Source of the DNA: Bacteroidota bacterium
GTDB lineage: Bacteria; Bacteroidota; Bacteroidia; Sphingobacteriales; Sphingobacteriaceae
Direction: 5' to 3'
Assembly: GCA_023427985.1 (NCBI GenBank)
Contig: JAEYZM010000008.1
Location: forward strand, 186,001-250,000
DNA: 64,000 bases
Part shown: positions 8,783-17,500 of the stretch, in pieces
Layout: every line of letters starts with the position of its first letter
Position numbering within the stretch: position 1 is the first letter of the stretch
Program-made: the position numbers and the translations under genes
The notes under the pieces: model-generated
Seen by the model: only the letters and a program-made list of their open reading frames with translations
What the model was told of the DNA's origin: nothing
Databases searched by the model: none

Positions 8783-9766
8783 ATGAACCAAAATTTAGAA
8801 AAAGGATATCTTGATGTTGCAGTAGATCCAAGTCTCGATTTATTTGAAGAAATAAATAAACTGAAAAAAGAAAAAAATGCAGTTATACTTGCACATTATT
8901 ATCAAGATTCAGACATACAAGACATAGCCGATTATATTGGAGATAGTTTAGGTTTGTCACAACAAGCTGCAAAGACAGATGCCGACATAATACTTTTCGC
9001 TGGTGTACATTTTATGGCAGAAACTGCAAAAATTTTATCACCATCGAAAAAAGTTATACTTCCAGATTTAAATGCAGGTTGTTCATTAGCCGATACTTGT
9101 CCACCAGAATTATTCTCAAAATTTAAAGAAAGGTATCCAGATCATATCGTAATTACTTATGTTAATTGCTCAGCTGGTATTAAAGCATTAAGTGATATTG
9201 TTTGTACTTCTAGTAATGCAGTTCAAATAGTTGAGAGTTTACCTATTGATCAAAAAATAATTTTTGCACCTGATAAAAATTTAGGTGCATACATTATGAA
9301 GAAGACAGGAAGAGATATGGTTTTATGGGATGGTGCATGTATGGTTCATGAAATATTTTCAAGAGAAAAAATTGTAAGGTTAAAAGAAAGATATCCAGAA
9401 GCTGAAATTATTGCACATCCAGAATGTGAAGACTCAGTTCTAGAATTAGCACAATTCATAGGTTCTACGACAGCACTTTTAAATTATACTAAAAAATCAA
9501 ATAGTAATTCATTTATTGTTGCAACTGAATCTGGTATATTACATCAAATGATGTTATCATCACCAAACAAACAATTTATACCAGCTCCACCTAATAATAA
9601 TTGTGCATGCAATGATTGTCCGCATATGAAATTAAATACATTAGAAAAAGTTTATAACTGTTTAAAATTTGAAAGTCCTGAAATTATTTTATCTGATGAT
9701 TTAATTGAAAAAGCTAAATTACCTATAATAAAAATGTTAAATATTTCAGAGAAACTTGGTTTATAA
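8783..9766 (+). CDS. nadA: Quinolinate synthase NadA
   Basis: NadA condenses iminoaspartate with dihydroxyacetone phosphate to quinolinate using a [4Fe-4S] cluster. With the start at 8783 (MNQNLEKG) the protein has 327 residues, normal for the family. The reading frame stays open 44 codons further upstream to 8651, but that extension has no family similarity. Motifs seen are AVILAHYYQ near the N-terminus, the cluster-ligand segments NAGCSLADTC (Cys100), DGACMVHE (Cys186) and CACNDCP (Cys274, 276 or 279), plus VNCSAGIKALSDIVCTSSNA and HPECEDSV. It diverges from nadB and is followed after 2 bases by the gamma-carbonic anhydrase gene, so the latter is probably translated from the same message. 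Confidence 0.95.
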   Translation: MNQNLEKGYLDVAVDPSLDLFEEINKLKKEKNAVILAHYYQDSDIQDIADYIGDSLGLSQQAAKTDADIILFAGVHFMAETAKILSPSKKVILPDLNAGCSLADTCPPELFSKFKERYPDHIVITYVNCSAGIKALSDIVCTSSNAVQIVESLPIDQKIIFAPDKNLGAYIMKKTGRDMVLWDGACMVHEIFSREKIVRLKERYPEAEIIAHPECEDSVLELAQFIGSTTALLNYTKKSNSNSFIVATESGILHQMMLSSPNKQFIPAPPNNNCACNDCPHMKLNTLEKVYNCLKFESPEIILSDDLIEKAKLPIIKMLNISEKLGL

Positions 9767-9768
9767 TT

Positions 9769-10281
9769 ATGGCTTTAATTCTTCCTGTAAACGATAAATC
9801 ACCTGTGATTCCCAATTCATGTTTTATTGCTGAAAATTCTACAATTGTTGGCGATGTAATTTTTGGTGAAAATTGTAGTGTATGGTTTAATGCAATTATC
9901 CGAGGCGATGTGCATTCTATTAAAATTGGTGATAGATCAAACATTCAAGATGGCGCAGTTGTACATTGTACTTATCTTAAGGCAGATACTAAAATAGGAA
10001 ATGATGTATCAATAGGGCATCGTGCTATAGTACATGGTTGTACTATACACGATCATGTATTAATTGGTATGGGTGCAATAGTTATGGATCATGCAGTAGT
10101 TGAGGAATACTGTATCATTGCTGCTGGTTCTATTGTATTAGAAAATACCGTATGTGAAAGTGGTTTTATTTATGCAGGTAGTCCAGCAAAAAAAATCAAA
10201 CCCATAAGTGATGATCAGAGGTCTTTATTAAATAGACTTCCTAATAATTATATGATGTATTCAGATTGGTTTAAAGTTTAA
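9769..10281 (+). CDS. Gamma-carbonic anhydrase family hexapeptide-repeat protein
   Basis: This is a left-handed beta-helix protein of the gamma-carbonic anhydrase/YrdA group, a trimeric zinc protein. Many members have weak or unproven CO2-hydrating activity. Repeating [LIV]-G-x4 turns run through most of the 170 residues. The three expected zinc-ligand histidines are present at His66 (VVHCTY), His84 (SIGHRA) and His89 (IVHGC). The C-terminal AGSPAKKIKPI helix segment is typical. The start lies 2 bases after the nadA stop, which suggests translational coupling. The last 11 bases overlap the end of the convergent lipoprotein gene. Confidence 0.88.
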   Translation: MALILPVNDKSPVIPNSCFIAENSTIVGDVIFGENCSVWFNAIIRGDVHSIKIGDRSNIQDGAVVHCTYLKADTKIGNDVSIGHRAIVHGCTIHDHVLIGMGAIVMDHAVVEEYCIIAAGSIVLENTVCESGFIYAGSPAKKIKPISDDQRSLLNRLPNNYMMYSDWFKV

Positions 10282-11866
10282 TTATTAATTCTAAATCCCA
10301 GTTAGCTCTAATTTTAATCGGTTCAGTGTAATACTTAATATTTTCAGGTTGTAATTTTAATTCTAAGTTCCCGGTATCCCATTTATAATTATTATTAGAA
10401 TCTTCAATTATTCTTAATTTATAAGTTCCCGGTAAAATATTTTTAATTGATAAAATTTGGATTTCATTTAGATTTATTTTTTTTACAATAATTGATTTAT
10501 CATTTAAAACCTCAATTATTTTATTGTTGATATCTCCCTCAAATTTTATTTCTATATTACCATAATCTTCTGGTAATAATCTTATTAATTTTTTACTTAT
10601 ATATTTATTTTTCTCATTTTGATAATCAATTATTGAACTGTCTTTTACTGTAAGTTTATATTCACTTGTGTCATTAAAATCATAATTGATAATTATCTTT
10701 TCATTTTCTATTGTATAACTGAAATTTACTTTAGTAGAATCTTGATATAGAAGAATTGAATCTGGTATTATGTTAGTAATTCTATTATTGCTAGTAATGT
10801 ACACAGAATTATCTATTATATTTTGATTTATATCTACTTGAAAATTTATAGGTTTTTGTTTTTTAATAAATTTAAGTAGAATAGTATCAATTTTATTTTC
10901 ATCGTTATAATTTAAAATTAATGCAGATGAGTCTATAAAGTTTTTATAATATATTGTAATTGTATCTTTTATTGAATTTGTAATTACTGTATCAATGTTT
11001 ATATCTAAGTTTGAATAAGAATAATTTGAGTATTTTTTATTTAATGTAATTACAGCCATTTTATAGAATGTTTTTTTCTCGAGTACTTTTGTAGACTTAG
11101 GAATTTCTTTGAATGATTTAATTACTAATAAATCTTGATTATTTTTTAAGGAAATTGTACTATCTATAAATGCAATTATTTCATCAGCACTATCGTATAT
11201 TTTATTATTGTTTGATTCAAGCAGAACATAAAATTTATATTTATTCTCTCTTAAATTCGTGAATTTAAAATTACCCTGCTCATCTGTTTTTGTTGTATAG
11301 TCGGGTTTCCGCTTGTAGAATACAGAATCATTTATAGTATCGTTTATATACAAGCACACCAATGCATCTTTAAGTACTTCAGTTGTATATGCATCAATTA
11401 CCTTACCTTTAAGGTTTAGAGAATCAATTAAATTTCCAGTAGAAAAGATGTATTTAAATTCTTTACTTATATTATTTTCAGTGTAATCCGAAATTGAATT
11501 ACCGAAATTTAAAATGTAGGTTGTATTTTCTTTTAAATCCTCTTTGAGATCAATTTCTATTTCTTTCGATTTTTTATTTACTGAATTTTTAATATTTCCT
11601 GGTGAAATTATCAGTTGATTTTCTATATTCTTTAAAACAATGTATTCATCAAATCTTAATATTATTTTTTTTGGATTTTTATTCGTGCTATAATTTTCAG
11701 GATCAGCAAAAATTAATTTTGGACTTTCAATATCTTTTTCACCACCCGTCGGTACGAGCATGTTTGCACAAGAGCTAAAAATTAAAATTATTGAAAAAAA
11801 TATAGGCTTTAATATATGATTTCTATTATATGATGTTTTTAGCACTTTATAACGATTTTGCATCAA
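10271..11866 (-). CDS. Lipoprotein with N-terminal Ig-like (SbsA/Big_5-type) domain
   Basis: This is a probable outer-membrane or periplasmic lipoprotein. A hydrophobic segment (FFSIILIFSSC) ends at Cys33, a plausible lipidation site. It is followed by ANMLVPTGGEKDIESPKL and an Ig-like domain with the recurring text DEYIVLKNIENQLIISP and ENTTYILNFGNSISDYTENN. This family is widespread in Bacteroidota as an Ig-like-domain protein without a proven role. A CarboxypepD-type beta-sandwich (LKGKVIDAYTTEVLKDALVCLY...DEQGNFKFTNL) follows at about residues 145-215. The rest is strand-rich without recognisable enzymes. The gene is noticeably more AT-rich than its neighbours, with long runs of I, N, K and D. 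It sits 99 bases downstream of mnmG on the same strand and overlaps the convergent carbonic anhydrase gene by 11 bases. Confidence 0.75.
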   Translation of the reverse strand: MMQNRYKVLKTSYNRNHILKPIFFSIILIFSSCANMLVPTGGEKDIESPKLIFADPENYSTNKNPKKIILRFDEYIVLKNIENQLIISPGNIKNSVNKKSKEIEIDLKEDLKENTTYILNFGNSISDYTENNISKEFKYIFSTGNLIDSLNLKGKVIDAYTTEVLKDALVCLYINDTINDSVFYKRKPDYTTKTDEQGNFKFTNLRENKYKFYVLLESNNNKIYDSADEIIAFIDSTISLKNNQDLLVIKSFKEIPKSTKVLEKKTFYKMAVITLNKKYSNYSYSNLDINIDTVITNSIKDTITIYYKNFIDSSALILNYNDENKIDTILLKFIKKQKPINFQVDINQNIIDNSVYITSNNRITNIIPDSILLYQDSTKVNFSYTIENEKIIINYDFNDTSEYKLTVKDSSIIDYQNEKNKYISKKLIRLLPEDYGNIEIKFEGDINNKIIEVLNDKSIIVKKINLNEIQILSIKNILPGTYKLRIIEDSNNNYKWDTGNLELKLQPENIKYYTEPIKIRANWDLELIIKL

Positions 11867-11965
11867 TTTCGAGTTATAGTATTAAAATTATTTTTTTCTT
11901 TCTTATATCTAATTTATTTAATTTTTTATAAATTATTGATAATCAATTATTTATGATATTTTATA

Positions 11966-13828
11966 TCAATTATTCATATGTACCATCAGAACACTTATAT
12001 CGGCAGGTGAAACCCCAGAAATTCTTGAAGCTTGACCTAATGTTTGTGGTTTTATCTTAATTAGTTTTTCCCTTGCTTCTTTTGATAATGAAATTAGGTT
12101 GTTATAATCAAAATTTGGATTTATTATTTTGTCGTCTAATTTTTTTAATTTTTCAACCATTTCTAATTCTTTGCTCAAATAACTTTCGTATTTAATATTT
12201 ATTTCAGATTGCTCAATTATTTCATCATCCATATTCTTACATAATACTTTTAAATTTTCATCAGCTCTTAACAAATCTTTAAGATTTATTTGAGGCCTCA
12301 ATAAAAGCGAAATCATTTTCATGCTATGTGGAATTTCAGAACTTCCTTTTTCTATTAAAATAGAATTAATCATAGATGGATCGATGCTTTTTTCTTTTAA
12401 GTATTTCGTGATAATAGCCGAATTATTTACTTTTTCTTCTACCCTATTCAAGCGCTGCTCTGATGCCAAACCAATTTGATGTGCCAACTTTGTTAACCGA
12501 ATATCGGCATTATCTTGACGTAACAACAAACGATGTTCGGCTCTAGAAGTAAACATTCGATAAGGTTCTTCAGTACCTTTAGTTACTAAATCGTCAATTA
12601 AAACCCCTATATAGGATTCAGATCTTTTCATAATTAATGCATCTTTTTCATTCAGTTTTAAATGAGCATTAATACCAGCTATGAATCCCTGTGATGCTGC
12701 TTCTTCGTAACCCGTTGTACCATTTATTTGGCCTGCGAAATATAAATTTTCAATTAGTTTAGTTTCTAGAGTAAGTTTTAATTGTGTTGGTGGAAAGTAA
12801 TCGTATTCTATAGCATAGCCAGGTCGGAACATTTTAGCCTTTTCAAAACCAGGAATCAATCTTAAGGCTTTATATTGCACATCCTCTGGTAATGAAGTAG
12901 AAAATCCATTTACATATATTTCCACTGTATTCCATCCTTCTGGTTCTACAAATATTTGATGTCTTGTTCTTTCTGCAAATCGATTTATTTTGTCTTCGAT
13001 TGATGGGCAATATCTAGGTCCCAAACCTTTAATACGCCCTGTAAACATAGGTGATTTTTCAAATCCCTCCTTTAATGTTTCATGAACCGCTTCATTCGTA
13101 TAAGTTATATAGCAAGATCTTTGTTCTTTAGGAAGCTCTATATTTAAATAGGAGAATCTACCTCTATCCTCATCACCTTTTTGTTCTTCCATTTTTGAAT
13201 AGTCGAGACTTCTTCCATCTACTCTAGGTGGTGTTCCAGTTTTCATCCGGCCCGACTCAAATCCCAATTCAACTAATTGTTCTGTTAAACCTGTTGCAGC
13301 TCTTTCAGCAGACCTACCCCCACCCATTCTTTTTTCACCTATATGAATAACACCATTTAAGAAAGTACCATTCGTTAGAACCACTGCATCGGAATTAAAT
13401 TCTATACCTAAACTAGTTTTTACTCCAATTACCCTATTGTCCTTAACAATTAAAGAGCTTACCATATCCTGCCAAAAGTCGACATTATCCGTTTGCTCCA
13501 AAGCCAATCGCCATTCCTCAGCAAACCTCATTCGATCATTTTGAGCTCTCGGACTCCACATAGCTGGCCCCTTCGATCTATTAAGCATCCTAAACTGTAT
13601 CGTACTTTTGTCGGTGATTATCCCACTATATCCACCCATTGCATCAATTTCCCTTACTATTTGTCCCTTAGCTACACCACCCATTGCAGGGTTACATGAC
13701 ATCTGAGCAATTACACCCATATTCATTGTAATTAGTAAAACTTTAGACCCCAAATTAGCAGCAGCAGCAGCAGCCTCACAACCCGCATGTCCGGCACCAA
13801 CAATTATTATATCGTATTTATTATTCAT
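11966..13828 (-). CDS. mnmG: tRNA U34 5-carboxymethylaminomethyl modification enzyme MnmG (GidA)
   Basis: MnmG is the FAD subunit that with MnmE installs (carboxymethyl)aminomethyl groups on wobble uridine 34 of certain tRNAs. The start at 13828 (MNNKYDIIIVGAGHAGCEAA) gives 620 residues, the normal length. An upstream extension of 16 codons in the same frame reads through a parS site and is not family-like. The dinucleotide-binding GAGHAG is at residues 11-16. CNPAMGGVAKGQIVREIDAMGG, NGTFLNGVIHIG, PRYCPSIEDKI, GQINGTTGYEEAA and TSRAEHRLLLRQDNAD are diagnostic. In many bacteria gidA lies beside oriC and the parAB genes. Here the gene is preceded by two parS sites, one of them 4 bases from the start codon. 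Confidence 0.97.
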   Translation of the reverse strand: MNNKYDIIIVGAGHAGCEAAAAAANLGSKVLLITMNMGVIAQMSCNPAMGGVAKGQIVREIDAMGGYSGIITDKSTIQFRMLNRSKGPAMWSPRAQNDRMRFAEEWRLALEQTDNVDFWQDMVSSLIVKDNRVIGVKTSLGIEFNSDAVVLTNGTFLNGVIHIGEKRMGGGRSAERAATGLTEQLVELGFESGRMKTGTPPRVDGRSLDYSKMEEQKGDEDRGRFSYLNIELPKEQRSCYITYTNEAVHETLKEGFEKSPMFTGRIKGLGPRYCPSIEDKINRFAERTRHQIFVEPEGWNTVEIYVNGFSTSLPEDVQYKALRLIPGFEKAKMFRPGYAIEYDYFPPTQLKLTLETKLIENLYFAGQINGTTGYEEAASQGFIAGINAHLKLNEKDALIMKRSESYIGVLIDDLVTKGTEEPYRMFTSRAEHRLLLRQDNADIRLTKLAHQIGLASEQRLNRVEEKVNNSAIITKYLKEKSIDPSMINSILIEKGSSEIPHSMKMISLLLRPQINLKDLLRADENLKVLCKNMDDEIIEQSEINIKYESYLSKELEMVEKLKKLDDKIINPNFDYNNLISLSKEAREKLIKIKPQTLGQASRISGVSPADISVLMVHMNN

Positions 13829-13831
13829 ATA

Positions 13832-13847
13832 TGTTCCACGTGAAACG
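13832..13847. other. parS site 1 (ParB/Spo0J binding site)
   Basis: The sequence TGTTCCACGTGAAACG matches 15 of 16 positions of the chromosomal parS consensus TGTTnCACGTGAAACA. It lies in the mnmG leader, 4 bases before the start codon. Confidence 0.85.
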
Positions 13848-13851
13848 GCTA

Positions 13852-13859
13852 CAAATATA
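13852..13859 (-). promoter_or_regulatory. Candidate -7 box for mnmG overlapping the parS zone
   Basis: On the minus strand the sequence is TATATTTG, a full TAnnTTTG match. A TTG lies 15 bases upstream (13875-13877), slightly closer than usual for -33. Transcription would begin around 13845, inside the first parS site, so a ParB-like protein bound there could repress mnmG. Confidence 0.45.
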
Positions 13860-13899
13860 TTAATAGAAATTGGCAATTGGATAAGACTACTTTACTTAT

Positions 13900-13915
13900 G
13901 TTCCACGTGAAACAA
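13900..13915. other. parS site 2 (ParB/Spo0J binding site)
   Basis: TGTTCCACGTGAAACA is a perfect match to the chromosomal parS consensus. It has the same orientation as site 1 and is offset from it by 68 bases. ParB loads at such sites and spreads to form the segregation complex; they normally cluster around the replication origin. Confidence 0.9.
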
Positions 13916-14515
13916 TGGAATTTTTTTGCAAACGCAATATTGTATTATAATTCTGAAAACTTAGTTGTTGAAAGTAAAAAACTGTTAGATAGACTCATTA
14001 AAATAATAAAACTAAATTGAAGAGTACAATTAATGAATATAAATTTAGGCTTAAATTGTAGTTTGAAAATTAAAACCAATTATACAATTATCAATAAATA
14101 TTTATAAGAGCTTTTTCTGTTTATTGTCAATTATGTAGTAATTATTTTTAACTACTTAATGTTTTTTGAAAAATTACACTAAATATTAATACAAAAATTT
14201 ATAACTTACTATAAATCAATTTCTTATATATTTAATTTTCTACAAAAAAAAATTATACAATTAAAATTATAAAGTTTCATATAATGCACAATTTGTAAAC
14301 TCCTGCAATTCAAAAAATTGTACAATTTTATAACTGAAATTTGGACTAAAATTCAAAAATGTACAGCAGAAAAAAAATTTGCATTTGATTATTAAATATT
14401 TAAATTGCGAATTCAATTAGTGTAATTTTATTGTTATATAGCCCCATAAGTATAATAATGTAAGAAAAATTCACTGGTTGAAAATGAACTAAAACAAAAT
14501 TTAAACAATTATTTT
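13916..14515. other. 600-base AT-rich gene-free segment beside parS (origin-like)
   Basis: No coding region is supported in this segment. It is extremely AT-rich with repeated TACAATT words at 14025, 14081, 14254 and 14321. One of these sits in a 16-bp perfect palindrome at 14314-14329 (AAAATTGTACAATTTT). TAATGCACA at 14282-14290 is one base off the relaxed DnaA box TTATnCACA; no perfect TTATCCACA was found. The place (between mnmG/parS and plus-strand genes) and composition suit an origin region, but no dnaA is present and this stays an inference. It also must contain the promoter of the first giant gene, although no TAnnTTTG box stands out. Confidence 0.45.
14314..14329. repeat. 16-bp perfect palindrome AAAATTGTACAATTTT
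   Basis: This self-complementary sequence contains one of four TACAATT words scattered in the surrounding AT-rich spacer. It could be a dimeric protein binding site or part of an unwinding element; nothing more can be said. Confidence 0.5.
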
Positions 14516-17500
14516 ATGAGTGTAAACTTCTACAAAAAAATGAAGGTGACCATTTTATTTATGGTTAGTCTCTTCATCACGTCGTCACTCTATGCACAAC
14601 TTTCTGGTGTAAAAACAATCGACCCCGCGGGTTCTGGTCCAAACAACTACACGAGCTTTGCCTCGGCAGTATTGGATTTGAACGCAAATGGTGTTGGTAC
14701 AGGAGGGGTAACGTTTAACGTTGCAGCTGGAGCTACATTCGACGAAGTTGCGGTTATTACTTTAACCACAACTACTACGGATGCTACGAAGCCGATTATT
14801 TTTCAAGCTTCGGGAGCAGGTAACGCACCTATTGTAAGAGCTGCAACTGGTACATTAGCACCAACAGCTTTTGGAAACGACGGGGATGCCGTTATCAGGA
14901 TTTTAAGTACTGACTATGTTACTTTTGATGGAATTGAATTCAGAAGTAATTCGGCAGCAACTACAAATACGCAACTCGCAGAGTATGGTATTATGTTAGT
15001 TAAGACCCCTACAGATGCATGTAAAAACATCACTGTAAAAAATTGTCGTTTTAGTTTAGGCAAAACAAATAACAGATCGATTGCGATTTATCAATCTAAC
15101 TTAGGTGTTAGTGGTAACACTGCAATTACAGTAACAAGTATTGGAGGTAGATCAGAAAACAATCAATACTTAGCGAACGTAATTACAAATACATACTCAG
15201 GTATTTATTTAAATGGTTTCGCTCATACTACTGCACCATATGATTTATTAGATCATAATTGTATTGTAGGAAATGATGGTATGGGTAACAACATTTCTGA
15301 ATTTGGTGGATTATCAGCATCTCCATATGGTATTTATACTAATAATATGGATAGTGCTATCATCAGATACAATACAGTTTCTGGACTTGATGGTACTACT
15401 ACGACAGGTTATGGTATTTGGGCTGGTAATGGTACGAATGCTAGTGTATTTGTAACAAGAAATACAGTTACATTCACAAAAGCAAATTCAAGTACGAGTA
15501 CTAACTATGCTGTATATGTAACAACAGGTTCTTCGGGTACTAACAATATAATTGTAGCAGATACTAACTCAGTGATAAATTCTACGTTTGTTGGGAACAC
15601 GCCATTATATGGAGTTTATGTATCAACAGGAGCTAAGACTGTAAAAATTAGAAGAAATATCGTTCAAAACAACGTTGTTAATGGATTAAGCTATTTAGTT
15701 TATAGTTCAGGTTCAACATCTGATTTAGAAATGGGATGGAACGTGGTTAGAGATAACTACAGAACTGCATCTTCTACAAGTAGTTTATATCCTGTTTATA
15801 TAAGTTCTTCTAACAATAGTGATATTCACGACAATTATATTTCAAACAACAAAACTGTAATTGGTTCGGCGTTAATTGGTAACATATATAGTTTTGGTGG
15901 TACCATAACTAATAATATCTACAATAACGTAATTGATAGCGTGAATACAATTAGTGGATCGGGATCTAATTATGGTATTTATGCAAGTAACTCTACAAAT
16001 TCAAATGTTAATATATACAACAATAGAATTTCTAGAATTAATGCTGCTGGTTCAATCACTAACTATGGTATTTTCACATCATCTGGAGATACTGTAAACG
16101 TTTATAGAAATAAAGTTGAAGAGTTAAAAATAGATACATCTAGGTCTATAACACTTGTAGGTATCTATTTAAGTTCAGGTACCGATGTTGCGGTATACAA
16201 CAACTTTATTCAAGATTTAAAAACTTTGAATTCATTTGGTTCAAATGCAATTCAAGGTATCTTTGCTTCATCAACACAAGCGAAAATATATAATAATACT
16301 ATTTATTTAAATGCTACTTCTAGCACAACAAACGCAGCTGGATTCGGATCAACAGGTATCAATATTACTACGACACCAACGAATGTTGATTTAAGAAATA
16401 ATATTATTGTAAATAAAACATTAGCTGTTAGTCCTGGTAAATCAGTTGGTATCAGAAGAGCTGCAACTGCAGTAACTGGATACAACCCTTTATCAAATAA
16501 CAATATAATTAATATGGGTATGAACGTTACAAACGTTAATCCATATTATTTTGATGGAACAAATGTCGACACAACAATCGATATGTTAAAAGCTCGTTTA
16601 GCACCAGCTGAATCGAATTCATTAACAGAAGAAGTTCCATTTATAAATGACATTGCAGCTCCATTTGATTTACACATTAATCCAATTGTTGCTACAAGAG
16701 TTGAAAGTGGAGCAAGCCCAATAGCAGAAGTAACACAAGATTTCGACGGAGATCCTAGACATCCAAGTACACCAGATATTGGTGCAGACGAAGGTGTATT
16801 TACTGCTGTTGTAGGTGATTTTGCAGGTCCACAATTTGCGAATGTTAGTATAACACCAAACACATATCAATGTACAGCTGTTCCACATGTTATTACTGCA
16901 ACTATTACTGATAATTCAGGAGTAGCTAGTGCAAGTATATTATGGACAGTAGATGGTGTTGCTCAGTCACCTATTTCGATGGTACGTGGTGCAAGTAATG
17001 TTTGGACGGGTACTATCCCTGCACAGTATTATACTAATAAATCGGTGCGTGTGGCTTGGAACCTTTCGGCTTCAGATTCAGCACTTACTCCAAACGCAAA
17101 TACGTTTTTAGGTGGCAACTACAAAGATGCCGACTTATATGTTGATGCTGGTTATACTGGTACTGATACAGTTAATGCGGGTGTAACTTTACAATTTAAT
17201 GCTAAGGCTACTCCTACAGTAGTATCTGCAGGTGTAGGTGTAAATACATCATCGTTAGTTTCAACTCCATTCTATAGAGCATGGGGTGGAAATAAGAGAC
17301 AGTTTTTATATAGAGCTTCTGAATTATCGGCTGGAGGTTTACCTGCTGGTGGTATAACATCATTAACTTTTGATGTATTTACCGCTAACACTATGACACC
17401 TATGCCAGGATTTACTGTATATATCGACAGTACAGCTGTTACTGCAACAGGTACTTCGTATTTACCATATGCAAACCAAATATTTGGTCCTGCAAATTAT

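Noticed and set aside
13829..13876. N-terminal 16-codon extension of MnmG
   Set aside because: It reads through the parS site and predicted promoter; the family start MNNKYD at 13828 fits homologue length.
14025..14033. TACAATT words as DnaA boxes
   Set aside because: They do not match TTATCCACA or its usual variants; they are recorded only as repeated words in the spacer.
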